DNA of 64,000 nt, from positions 38,238 to 102,237 of the forward strand of contig JBJMGV010000027.1 in the NCBI GenBank assembly GCA_045807725.1, written 5' to 3'. This stretch comes from DATENM01 sp045807725 (GTDB lineage Bacteria > Acidobacteriota > Blastocatellia > UBA7656). Positions 44,927-52,964 of the stretch are shown here, in pieces. Numbering within the stretch: the first letter of the stretch is position 1; the number at the start of each line of letters is the position of its first letter. The notes beneath the pieces are model-generated. The model saw only the letters and a program-made list of their open reading frames with translations, was not told where the DNA came from and made no database searches. The position numbers were made by a program, and so were the translations under genes.

Positions 44927-46333
44927 ATGATAAAACGCGAAAAAGAAGAGAAACCCACAACGCGCATTCCAGGTCCGAAGTCGCGTCGGCCTGTTATACC
45001 TGATAGCTTTCAGATCAGTCGGACTATTTCCCCTATGCGGCAGATTCTAAATGAAGCCGAGGGGCGAACTGGGCCAGAACTAGTACTACCACCAAATGAG
45101 TTATCATCAGGACAGTCAAATTCAAGTAAAGAAGGAAGCCTTATAGATATCACAGGGCCTTCAATTTTTACAAGGCCTGTAAATAACACAGGGCTTGTAA
45201 AATCAGAAAGCCTTACAGATTTTACAAGCCCTGTAAATAATACAAGCCCCGTAAAAACTACCCCTAAAGCCCTTCAAATTACAGGGCCTGTAAAATCTAC
45301 AAGCCCTGTAGAAAAGAGGGAGGCCGAAGCTCGCAAAAGCCCTGCAGAAATTGCAGCCCTTTCCTATGCGCGACGCCCGGATTATAGCCTCCTTGATGCT
45401 CTTCCCGACGTACCAGGGTTTACCCGCACTTTTCACCAGATAAGTGATTATTTGGAGCGTAATCTGACTTCAGCTGAACAGAGCGTTTATCGCCAACTCT
45501 ATCGGCTCACCTGGGGTTTTGATCGTAGTACAACAACTATAGGGTTTCCAAAACTTGCAGAGCGTGCGGGACTGAGCGAATCGACTGCGCGAACGGCTGC
45601 CAAAGGGCTGGAGAGTAAGGGACTGGTTAAGAAATTACGGATGGTGTTTGGCTTAAATCAAGAGCAGGGAATTGAGTGGGAAGTGTACCCGCCGCCTGCG
45701 CTTGTCAAACACTTGTCCGCACAAGATTCAAAAAGCAAAAGACCTGTGAAATCTACAGGGCCTGTAAATTCAACAAGCCCTGTAGAATCTGTACCCATGA
45801 TAGAAAGTGTGTGTGGTACAAAAGAAAAAACACAAACACACACGGCTGATGCCGGTGTGGGGGTGGCTCAATCTCGTTTTTCCTTCTCTGAAAGGAAGCG
45901 CTACGCCCGCGACCATGGGCTAGGTCGTGCCTGGATACAAGCTTCAGGTGATGGGCGGGCGGATGAGAATATAGAAGATTACTATCGTGAGCTTGCCGAA
46001 ATGGAGAAGGAGTTCCGGGAGCGTGCGGCGCGTTTCAGCAACGACAGGGATACAGCGACAGCGAAATCTAATCTTGCTCAGGTGCAATTCTCTGGCACAC
46101 CAATAAGAGATTTTCTCGAAAGAATCAAAGGACGGGTCAACACGACTAGCTTCCAGACTTGGTTTGCCCCGGTCGAAGAGGTACTAGAGGCGGACCAAGC
46201 TATCTGCCTGAGAGTGCCGAACCCCGTTTTCGCTGAATGGATTTCGACGAATTACGCTGATGCTATCGAAGAAGTGCTGGAAGAAACCGGCAGGAAGAAC
46301 TATCAGATCAAGTTTGAATTCGCACGATCATGA
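44927..46333 (+). CDS. Putative replication initiator with winged helix and DnaA domain-I-like C terminus
   Basis: The 468 aa protein has three parts. An N-terminal about 150 residue linker has hexapeptide repeats of the type TGPVKS/TSPVNN. A winged-helix (about 160-265, with YRQLYRLTWGFDRS and KLAERAGLSESTARTAAKGL) resembles plasmid or phage replication initiators. Its C terminus (about 385-468) has a pattern like the DnaA N-terminal domain: IKGRVNTTSFQTWFAPVEEV and RVPNPVFAEWISTNYA. DnaA domain I contacts DnaB and DiaA, so the protein could load a helicase. It starts 15 nt after parA, so the two are one operon. A ParB-like role is the main alternative. Confidence 0.78.
   Translation: MIKREKEEKPTTRIPGPKSRRPVIPDSFQISRTISPMRQILNEAEGRTGPELVLPPNELSSGQSNSSKEGSLIDITGPSIFTRPVNNTGLVKSESLTDFTSPVNNTSPVKTTPKALQITGPVKSTSPVEKREAEARKSPAEIAALSYARRPDYSLLDALPDVPGFTRTFHQISDYLERNLTSAEQSVYRQLYRLTWGFDRSTTTIGFPKLAERAGLSESTARTAAKGLESKGLVKKLRMVFGLNQEQGIEWEVYPPPALVKHLSAQDSKSKRPVKSTGPVNSTSPVESVPMIESVCGTKEKTQTHTADAGVGVAQSRFSFSERKRYARDHGLGRAWIQASGDGRADENIEDYYRELAEMEKEFRERAARFSNDRDTATAKSNLAQVQFSGTPIRDFLERIKGRVNTTSFQTWFAPVEEVLEADQAICLRVPNPVFAEWISTNYADAIEEVLEETGRKNYQIKFEFARS
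45152..45349. repeat. Iteron-like 18-bp repeats inside the initiator gene, group 1
   Basis: Units with core ACA(A/G)GSCYTGTAAA start at 45152, 45170, 45188, 45206, 45224, 45242, 45265, 45281, 45299 and 45335. Most starts are exactly 18 bp apart, and several cores are near-palindromes (ACAGGGCCTGT). They encode repeated hexapeptides, so the repeat may be protein-level, but the palindromic DNA core fits a binding site for the encoded protein. Confidence 0.7.
45737..45788. repeat. Iteron-like 18-bp repeats, group 2
   Basis: Three further units start near 45737, 45755 and 45773, again 18 bp apart, with cores GACCTGTGAAA, ACAGGGCCTGTAAA and ACAAGCCCTGTAGAA. They lie after the winged-helix coding part of the same gene, about 390 bp from group 1. 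Confidence 0.6.
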
Positions 46334-46491
46334 AAGCAGGAAGGCCCGCAGGGTGGCGCATCCTTGCGTCGTGCCATGCTTATCGTCACGACCGGTCTTT
46401 GCCGCCCGTTTTGGAGCACTACACTGAAAACGCAATCCCCTTCCGCCGGATGCCTTTGCCAGTCCTGCTGACAAGCTTGGTTACGCTATTC

Positions 46492-46803
46492 TCAGGGGGA
46501 GGCCAATTCCGTTGGCAGATCGTCGCCTTCATAACTTCCGCGCCTGCTCTTCTCGTCTGTTATCTTCTTTTCCTGAGACGAGGCAGCTATTTCAGAAGCA
46601 TGCGTCTGCTGCTTTTTCTCCTGTGCCGCCAACTCGCTTTGGAATTGGATATCGTTGCTGAGCCATTTTCTAACGTCGGCATAATTCAGCTTCAGCACCA
46701 GTGCCGTGTACTTCGCTGTGCAACCCGACACAAGCATCCGTATAGCATCCTGTTGAGATGCAGAAAGCCCGCCTTTATGTAATCTTACTTTCTTTTTATC
46801 CAT
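46492..46803 (-). CDS. Small DNA-binding-like protein (phBC6A51-type HTH), unknown role
   Basis: The 103 aa protein has SASQQDAIRMLVSG and KYTALVLKLNYADVRKWLSNDIQF, a helix-turn-helix pattern seen in phage small-terminase-like proteins, then a charged tail. It is on the opposite strand to parA/rep and is convergent with the rep gene. A plus-strand open frame in the same place (46330-46782) looks less protein-like. It closes the island toward the EPS locus. Confidence 0.55.
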   Translation of the reverse strand: MDKKKVRLHKGGLSASQQDAIRMLVSGCTAKYTALVLKLNYADVRKWLSNDIQFQSELAAQEKKQQTHASEIAASSQEKKITDEKSRRGSYEGDDLPTELASP

Positions 46804-47247
46804 GAGTCATCCCCAATACCAGGGCAGAGATTGCTATTTTGTTTCAATCGGGGCAATAGAGCATACCGGCCCGCACCGTCATCAGTCCTTTGCCCGCTGT
46901 CCGCAAAACCTATTGGATTCTACCGGAGGTCAGCGATTAGTTCTTATCCTCAGGCCCGGAATTTGTCAACTGGCGCGAGGCACACGCGCCGAGCCGATTT
47001 TTTGCAAACATATTTTTTTGCAAAGCCCCCGGTGTTTGTGGTTTCGGAAACGTTGTGAGATGAATGCCGTTTGCCGTTCCGTGGACTCACGACCAAACTG
47101 CAAGAGGTGGAGCAAGAGTCAGGTGCGTCACCCCGCGCACTGATGAGCAACAGACTACGACAACAGCTTCAGCGCACTTCGTAACCCATCGCCGCAGTTG
47201 TGCGGGTAAGCCCGCGGCCAACTGCGCGGAAAGCGAGAGAGTCAACT
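46804..47247. other. Island right boundary and EPS block 2 promoter region
   Basis: No gene is supported. It holds two TTTTGCAAA words (47000, 47016). The second starts the shared EPS element. The island's right border probably falls here. Confidence 0.45.
47016..47056 (+). promoter_or_regulatory. EPS-regulon element, copy C
   Basis: TTTTGCAAAG (47016-47025), 9 nt, then TTTGTGGTTTCGGAAACG. A second TTTTGCAAAC lies 16 bp upstream at 47000-47009. It is about 190 nt before the Wzz-like gene. The element extends similarity with copy D through TGTGAG downstream. Confidence 0.55.
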
Positions 47248-48816
47248 ATGCCAAGCTTCAGGCCGCGCACCTTCACCGAGTATCTACAGTTGATCTGGCA
47301 GAGAAAGCTGCTGTTTTTTTTGGTCACTTTAGCAATGTTGCTCGCAACATTTGCCATCGTCCGGCGCATTCCCGACCAGTACCAATCAAAGGCTTCGATT
47401 GTCATTGCTGGTAGCCAGGACGACCGCGCCGTCACCGCCGCGCGCGTGGTGACGTTGACCGAAAAAGTTTACAGCCGTGATTTCCTTGAGCCGTTGATCC
47501 TGCGCCACAACCTTTACCCGAAAGAGGTCGAGCGCGGCGCGATGGAGGCCGCCGTCAGCCGCTTCCGCAAAGACATTAAGGTTGATGCGAAGTACCGTGG
47601 CGACTATCCCGAATCGCTGACCATCGCTTACCGCAACTCCAACCCTGAAGCCGCGCAGGCAGTCGCCGCCGACCTCGTCGCCGCTTTCGGTACGATGAAT
47701 CAGGCTATCGCGGGGCACTTCGATGGCGAAGCCACACAGATCAGCAGTGAGCTTAATCAGCTTGAAGCGCGGCTCGGCCAACTCGGACAACAGCACGCCG
47801 TCGTCGCTGCCCGCAGCCGCATCGCGGCGCAATCGCGCGGCTCATTCGATTCGAGCAGGGCACAGCGCCAGGCTGCCGAATCATCCGTCGAAGCGCTCAC
47901 CGACAAACAGTACGCGCTTCAGCAGCAGATCGCCGAGACCAAGCGGCAGATCGCCGAGCAGGAGAAGCTCGTCAAAGCCGCGCCGCGCGACGTGAAGTCG
48001 GGCAGCTCGTACGGCATTTTGCTTGTTCGCAAGGCCGAGCTTGAAGCGCAGCTCAAAGACTACCAGGCGCAGTACACCGACAAAAACCCAAAGGTCGTAC
48101 AGGCACAGACGCAGATCGCCGAGTTGAATCGCCAGATCACGGCGCTGAAAGCCGGGGAACAAAGTGATGCGGCTCCTGATTCGGCTGAAGCCCGTGAGCT
48201 GCGCTCGCTACAACGCGAACTGGCCAACAAGCAGACCGAACTGGGCATCGTCGAGCGCGAGCTGGGCCGCAAACAGCAGAAGCTTGACTCTACGCCGAGC
48301 GTCCCGGCCAGCGCGCCTGCGGTTGCCGCCAGCGCGCCGATCACCGACATCGCCAACGAAACGAGCGCGGCCAAGTTGGGCGACCGTTATTCCTACCTCC
48401 TGCGACGCCAGGACGATTTGCGACAACTGCGCGGCTCGACCGCCGGACTTGATCCGGGCATCTTCCAGATTGTAGACCGACCGGCTTTGCCGCAAGCGCC
48501 GGCTGGACCCGACCGCACCAAGCTGCTCTTGATCGGACTGGTGATCGCGCTTTCGCTCGGACTGCTCGCGGCCATCGCTTCACAAGCGCCGCGCCTCTTT
48601 GAAGTGCGCGACGACCGCGACATAGATTATTACCTCGGTGCCCCGGTCATTGCCCTGATCCCCGAATCCTTGACGCCGGCAGAGCGCGGACGCCGACGCA
48701 CGATGACGCTGGCCAGGCGTGGCTTGTTGTTGTTGCTCGCCCTCGTCCTTGTGCCCGGCTTCATCTTGCTGCTCAACCAGATCGGCCTGTTTCAACTGCT
48801 GGCCGGTAAGTGGTAA
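47248..48816 (+). CDS. Polysaccharide chain-length determinant, Wzz/GumC-like
   Basis: The protein is about 522 aa. A first transmembrane helix (about 20-38) precedes the RRIPDQYQS periplasmic start. The middle is long alpha-helical coiled coil (AQRQAAESSVEALTDKQYAL...), and two hydrophobic segments close the protein (LLLIGLVIALSLGLLAA and GLLLLLALVLVPGFILLL). This is the XrtA-type chain-length protein layout. It sets polymer length together with the BY-kinase. The ATG at 47248 is preferred over an in-frame frame opening at 47200. It is the first gene of EPS block 2. Confidence 0.9.
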   Translation: MPSFRPRTFTEYLQLIWQRKLLFFLVTLAMLLATFAIVRRIPDQYQSKASIVIAGSQDDRAVTAARVVTLTEKVYSRDFLEPLILRHNLYPKEVERGAMEAAVSRFRKDIKVDAKYRGDYPESLTIAYRNSNPEAAQAVAADLVAAFGTMNQAIAGHFDGEATQISSELNQLEARLGQLGQQHAVVAARSRIAAQSRGSFDSSRAQRQAAESSVEALTDKQYALQQQIAETKRQIAEQEKLVKAAPRDVKSGSSYGILLVRKAELEAQLKDYQAQYTDKNPKVVQAQTQIAELNRQITALKAGEQSDAAPDSAEARELRSLQRELANKQTELGIVERELGRKQQKLDSTPSVPASAPAVAASAPITDIANETSAAKLGDRYSYLLRRQDDLRQLRGSTAGLDPGIFQIVDRPALPQAPAGPDRTKLLLIGLVIALSLGLLAAIASQAPRLFEVRDDRDIDYYLGAPVIALIPESLTPAERGRRRTMTLARRGLLLLLALVLVPGFILLLNQIGLFQLLAGKW

Positions 48817-48908
48817 GCCTGCGCCCAAGGTGGAATGAATTGTGAAATGAGTTACAAACCTGATCAGGGCGGTCACTAGACTGCCGCACCAAGAGCCGGA
48901 GAGCCGTA

Positions 48909-49850
48909 ATGGGAAAAGTCTTTAAAGCTTTATCTAAGTCTGAAAGTGAGCAGCCGCAGCCGAGTCTCGCGGCGCTGGTCATCGCTGAAGAGGAGGCCGC
49001 CGAGGCCGCCCAGCAGCAGGAGCCGGCGGAATCTACGCGCCGTCGCCTTCACCGTCCCAACATCGAAGCCGTACGCGCTGATCACCAACCTGCCGAGGCT
49101 TTCGACTTTATGCACTTCTCGCTCAACGCGCCAGCGACCGACGCGTTCGATAGCGAAGCGCACGCCGCGCCGGCAGCGCGCAGCACAACGAGCGCGCCGG
49201 CAAGCGAAGTGATGCTCGACGCGACGCGCGTAGACCCACACCTCGTGACCTTTTATGACTTCGATCCGCGTGCCGCCGAAGAATACAACAAAACCGCCAT
49301 CACGATGATCTCAGCCGCCGCCGATCAACCTTTGCGTCGTGTGCTGATCGCATCGGCGCAGCACGGCGAAGGCCGCACCTGCGTGGCGTTGAACCTGGCC
49401 TGCGCGCTGGCGCAAGCCAAACAGCGCGTGCTCGTCGTTGACACAGACTTGCAGCGCCCATCGCTTCACCGCCTGCTCGGCATCGAAGCCGAGAAAGGCA
49501 TCGCCGAGGTCGTGCTCAACAACCTGCCGGTCAGCGCGGCGACGATCAACGTCCAGCCTTATGGTTTTCACGTCTTGCCGCTGCGCGAGCGGGTCGAGCA
49601 CTCTGCCGAGATTCTCGCGTCGCCGGCGTTGCGCGAGGTGTTGAACGAGTGCGAAGCCGATTATGACTTTATGCTCTTTGACTCGTCGCCGCTGCTCGAA
49701 TCAAAGGATGCGAATCTTTTGATGAAGCTGACGCAGGCGACCGTGATGGTCGTGCGCCCTGGCAAAACCAACGCCGGTCATCTCAGCCGCGCCATCGCGC
49801 CGCTGCCCGAAGATAACGTCTTCGGCGTCGTGTTGAACCGCGCGAGCTGA
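48909..49850 (+). CDS. BY-kinase-like EPS ATPase with Walker A Lys replaced by Arg
   Basis: The 313 aa protein begins MGKVFKALSKSE, the usual start of XrtA-type tyrosine kinase proteins. The Walker A reads AQHGEGRTC, with CGC (Arg) at codon 49374-49376 where GKT or GKS has Lys. The A' motif VLVVDTDLQRPSLHRLLG and the DFMLFDSSP Walker B are intact. There is no Tyr-rich C-terminal cluster. Nucleotide binding may therefore be reduced. The Wzz-like partner precedes it by 92 nt. It may act as a regulatory partner rather than a kinase. Confidence 0.88.
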   Translation: MGKVFKALSKSESEQPQPSLAALVIAEEEAAEAAQQQEPAESTRRRLHRPNIEAVRADHQPAEAFDFMHFSLNAPATDAFDSEAHAAPAARSTTSAPASEVMLDATRVDPHLVTFYDFDPRAAEEYNKTAITMISAAADQPLRRVLIASAQHGEGRTCVALNLACALAQAKQRVLVVDTDLQRPSLHRLLGIEAEKGIAEVVLNNLPVSAATINVQPYGFHVLPLRERVEHSAEILASPALREVLNECEADYDFMLFDSSPLLESKDANLLMKLTQATVMVVRPGKTNAGHLSRAIAPLPEDNVFGVVLNRAS

Positions 49851-49943
49851 AGGGGATGAGAAAAGAAGGACGCCAGAGTTCTTGAAGCGCGCCTACCCGC
49901 GCCCGGACGAACAAGAGAAGGAACAGGGAAGTCTCAACGCCTC

Positions 49944-51326
49944 ATGATGTCAAGCACGCGCTCACGCGCCATCATCATCCTACTGTTTGAAAGCCTGCTC
50001 ACTTGCCTGTGCGGGGCAGCGGCCATCCGGCTGCGCTTTGGCGCCGAGAGCGCCGAGATGCTGCGCGGCTTTGGCATCTGGCTCAAGGTCGGCTTGCTGA
50101 TGCTGGTCGTACAAGGGGCGTTCTACATCTTCGACCTCTACGACTTTCGCCGCATACGCCAGAGCGCGGCGCTCTATATGCGGATCTTTCAAGCCGTGGG
50201 CCTGGCCGCCATCGCGCTGTCGGTGATCTTCTACGCCGTGCCGCAGATGATGTTGGGGCGCGGCGTCTTTCTGGTCAGCCTGCTGTTGATGCTGACGTTG
50301 ATGTCGTGCTGGCGCGTCTTCGTCAACTGGCTGCTCGGCCACCCGCGACTGGCCGAGCGCGTGCTGATCCTCGGCACAGAGCAGACCGCCATCAACCTCG
50401 CGCGCGAAGTATTAGAGCGGCCTGAAGTCGGCTATCGCGTCATCGGCTTTGTCGGCGAAGACCCGGCCCTCGTCGGCAAGTCGCTGATCAATCCGAGCGT
50501 GATCGGGTTGAGCGACGATCTTGAGCAGATCGTCCACCAGTATCGCCCGGATCGCATCGTCGTGGCGATTGCCGACCGGCGCGGCCATCTGCCGCTCGAC
50601 CCGTTGCTGCGTCTCAAGCTCGAAGATTCGGTCGCGGTCGAAGAGATGTCGTCCTTTCACGAGCGGCTGACGGGCAAGATCAGCACAGAGATGTTGCGGC
50701 CTAGCTGGCTGATCTTCTCAAACAGCTCGCGCCGTCTGCGCCTCTATCGCCAGGCGCGTCGATTGGCCGATGTGGTTTTGGCTACAATTGGCTTCGTGCT
50801 GTCGCTGCCGCTGATGGTGGTGACGGCCATTGCCATTAAGCTCGATTCGCGCGGGCCGATCTTTTACACGCAGGAGCGCATCGGCCTGCACAACGAGGTC
50901 TTCAAGATTATTAAGTTCCGATCAATGCGCACCGACGCCGAGAAGTTCGGCGCGGTGTGGGCGATGGAAGACGACCCGCGCGTCACTCGCATCGGTCGCC
51001 TGATTCGCAAGCTTCGCATTGACGAGCTGCCGCAGTTCATCAACGTCTTACGCGGCGATATGAGCTTCATCGGGCCGCGCCCGGAAAGGCCGATCTTCGT
51101 CGAGCAGCTTGAGAAAGAGATTCGCTACTACTCGCAGCGCCATCTGGTGAAGCCTGGGGTGACGGGCTGGGCGCAGATTCGCTACCCGTATGGCGCGTCG
51201 GTCGAAGACGCCATCGAGAAGCTGCAATATGATCTCTACTACATTAAAAACCAGTCGCCGGTGCTGGACGCCATCATCATCTTTGAGACGATTCGCATTG
51301 TGCTATTCGGCAGAGGAGCGCGCTGA
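49944..51326 (+). CDS. Polyprenyl glycosylphosphotransferase (EPS sugar transferase)
   Basis: The 460 aa protein has about four N-terminal TM helices, a Rossmann-like middle (AERVLILGTEQTAINLAREV), a further TM helix, and a C-terminal bacterial sugar transferase domain with KFRSMRTDAEKFG, RIDELPQF and GDMSFIGPRPE. It transfers a sugar phosphate to undecaprenyl phosphate, starting the repeat unit, at the cytoplasmic face. It matches XrtA-locus sugar transferases. ATG at 49944 and the next ATG at 49947 are alternatives. Confidence 0.94.
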   Translation: MMSSTRSRAIIILLFESLLTCLCGAAAIRLRFGAESAEMLRGFGIWLKVGLLMLVVQGAFYIFDLYDFRRIRQSAALYMRIFQAVGLAAIALSVIFYAVPQMMLGRGVFLVSLLLMLTLMSCWRVFVNWLLGHPRLAERVLILGTEQTAINLAREVLERPEVGYRVIGFVGEDPALVGKSLINPSVIGLSDDLEQIVHQYRPDRIVVAIADRRGHLPLDPLLRLKLEDSVAVEEMSSFHERLTGKISTEMLRPSWLIFSNSSRRLRLYRQARRLADVVLATIGFVLSLPLMVVTAIAIKLDSRGPIFYTQERIGLHNEVFKIIKFRSMRTDAEKFGAVWAMEDDPRVTRIGRLIRKLRIDELPQFINVLRGDMSFIGPRPERPIFVEQLEKEIRYYSQRHLVKPGVTGWAQIRYPYGASVEDAIEKLQYDLYYIKNQSPVLDAIIIFETIRIVLFGRGAR

Positions 51327-51363
51327 AGCGGCAGCCGCACGGCGCGCAATCAGAGGAGGAGCT

Positions 51364-52140
51364 ATGACAGGAGATGCCTTGAGCTTGTGTCGTTGGCTGA
51401 AGTCGTGCGCGCTCGTGCTGGTTGCGAGCGTGCTGCTTGCCGGCGCGGCGTCGGCGCAGGTCAACACGTTGCGGTCGGCTGACGACAAGAACGCGCCGCA
51501 GGCCGCTTCGCGGGTCGAACTGGCCCCTGACGCCGACCCGTACTTCAAAAATATCTACCGCGATTTCTTCGAGCACTACAAGATCGGCCCGGCTGACGCG
51601 CTGGCCATTCGCGTCGTCGGCCAGCCCGAATACTCGCTCGAAAAAGTGATCGTGTCGCCGGTCGGGCGCGTCTATCACCCGCTGGTCGGCGACGTGGAAG
51701 TGGTGGGCCTGACGGTGACGGCGGCGACCGAGAAGCTGCGGCTGGCGCTGGCGGAATACATCCGCGACCCGCGCGTCAGCGTCTCGCTGCTAGAGGCCAA
51801 CAGCGCCAAGGTCGGCGTCCTCGGCGACGTTTCGCATCCGGGCATCGTGCTGATGGCTCGCCCGATGACGGTGCTTGAAGCCATCGCGGCGGCGGGCGGC
51901 GTTACGGACCTCGGCAGCAAGTCGAATATTACCTTGCTGCGCCAGTCGGGCGACGGCTCGATGCACACGATCAAGATCAACCTCAAGCGGGTGATGGAGG
52001 CCAAGGCCAGCCCTGAAGAGAACCCGCAGGTGCAGGCCGGCGACACGCTCATCGTGCACGGCAATTTCAAGAAGACCCTGGCGACCATCTCGCAGCTTGC
52101 CGGCTTCGGCAGCTTCATGCGCATCATCGCGGGGCAATGA
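51364..52140 (+). CDS. Outer-membrane polysaccharide export protein (Wza-like)
   Basis: The 258 aa protein has a signal peptide ending ASAQV. A poly-export domain (HYKIGPADALAIRVVGQPEYS) is followed by an SLBB-like domain (KVGVLGDVSHPGIVLM and TVLEAIAAAGGV). This is the export component of an EPS machine. AGGAGGA directly precedes the ATG by 3 nt, so I use this start rather than the frame opening at 51190 inside the sugar transferase gene. Confidence 0.93.
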   Translation: MTGDALSLCRWLKSCALVLVASVLLAGAASAQVNTLRSADDKNAPQAASRVELAPDADPYFKNIYRDFFEHYKIGPADALAIRVVGQPEYSLEKVIVSPVGRVYHPLVGDVEVVGLTVTAATEKLRLALAEYIRDPRVSVSLLEANSAKVGVLGDVSHPGIVLMARPMTVLEAIAAAGGVTDLGSKSNITLLRQSGDGSMHTIKINLKRVMEAKASPEENPQVQAGDTLIVHGNFKKTLATISQLAGFGSFMRIIAGQ

Positions 52141-52197
52141 AGGCCGCCCGCCGTGCGTCGCCGGTCGTTCGACTGTGCCTGAGTCCGGGAGGTTTAT

Positions 52198-52815
52198 GTG
52201 TTGAATAAATCACAAGTCAACTATGACAGACCTGAGAGTGAACCCGGCGCGGATTTTACCCAAGCGGCGGGGAACCACAACGGCGCGCACGCCGGTCAAC
52301 GCTTGCGTAAAGCCGACGCGTCGCCCGATCCATTCACGGACCGTTGGAGAAGCCAGATGAAACATAGACGGCTGACCGAGCAGACTCCACTCGCGGTCTT
52401 CGTCCAAAACCGCCTCGCCGAGTTGGGAATGAAGCAGTCCGAATTCTGTCGCCTCACGGGATTCGATCAAGGATTGCTGTCGAAGATTCAGAGTTCGATG
52501 ATCACTAACCTTAGCCTTGAGACGGCGCTGCGCCTGGCGGTCGGGTTGTCAGTGCCGCCTGATGAAATCCTGACGCTCATCGACCGCGAAGACCTGCACG
52601 CGCTGATCACGCGAGCTTATTCGAGCAACGCCGGGCCGTCGCCGCCGGGCGATGAAGAGTTGCCCGCGCCCATACAGGAGATCAACCGGCTCGCCCGCCG
52701 CGCTTATGATCTTGGCCGCAGCCTGTCGCCGGTCATCGGCGTGCTGGCGCATATGGCCATTATGCGTGGCGACAAGCCCAAGTGCCTGGCGATGGAGATG
52801 TCGTCTGAGCGTTGA
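52198..52815 (+). CDS. XRE-family transcriptional regulator in the EPS operon
   Basis: The 205 aa protein has an HTH from about residue 65 (AVFVQNRLAELGMKQSEFC and GFDQGLLSKIQSS). The N-terminal 60 residues are disordered-looking, and the C-terminal helix contains RLARRAYDLGRSLSP. GTG start with GGGAGG about 6 nt upstream. Position between export and polymerase genes suggests EPS control. Confidence 0.8.
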   Translation: MLNKSQVNYDRPESEPGADFTQAAGNHNGAHAGQRLRKADASPDPFTDRWRSQMKHRRLTEQTPLAVFVQNRLAELGMKQSEFCRLTGFDQGLLSKIQSSMITNLSLETALRLAVGLSVPPDEILTLIDREDLHALITRAYSSNAGPSPPGDEELPAPIQEINRLARRAYDLGRSLSPVIGVLAHMAIMRGDKPKCLAMEMSSER

Positions 52816-52964
52816 CCGGCGTGCCGGCCCGGTCATTTCAATCCGAAGAGATGCCGCCGGGCGCGACAATCGCGTCACTGCTGAATTGCGTAACGTGGCA
52901 GTAATCACATTTGCGCGTCGCTGAACCTGCACGGGCCACCGGCCTGTGCCCTTGAGGATCACCC

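Noticed and set aside
45152..45349. Repeats as a CRISPR array
   Set aside because: Units abut at 18 bp with no spacers and lie inside a coding frame, unlike a CRISPR array.
46330..46782. Plus-strand open frame of 150 aa
   Set aside because: The minus-strand gene at 46492-46803 in the same place has an HTH pattern and better composition.
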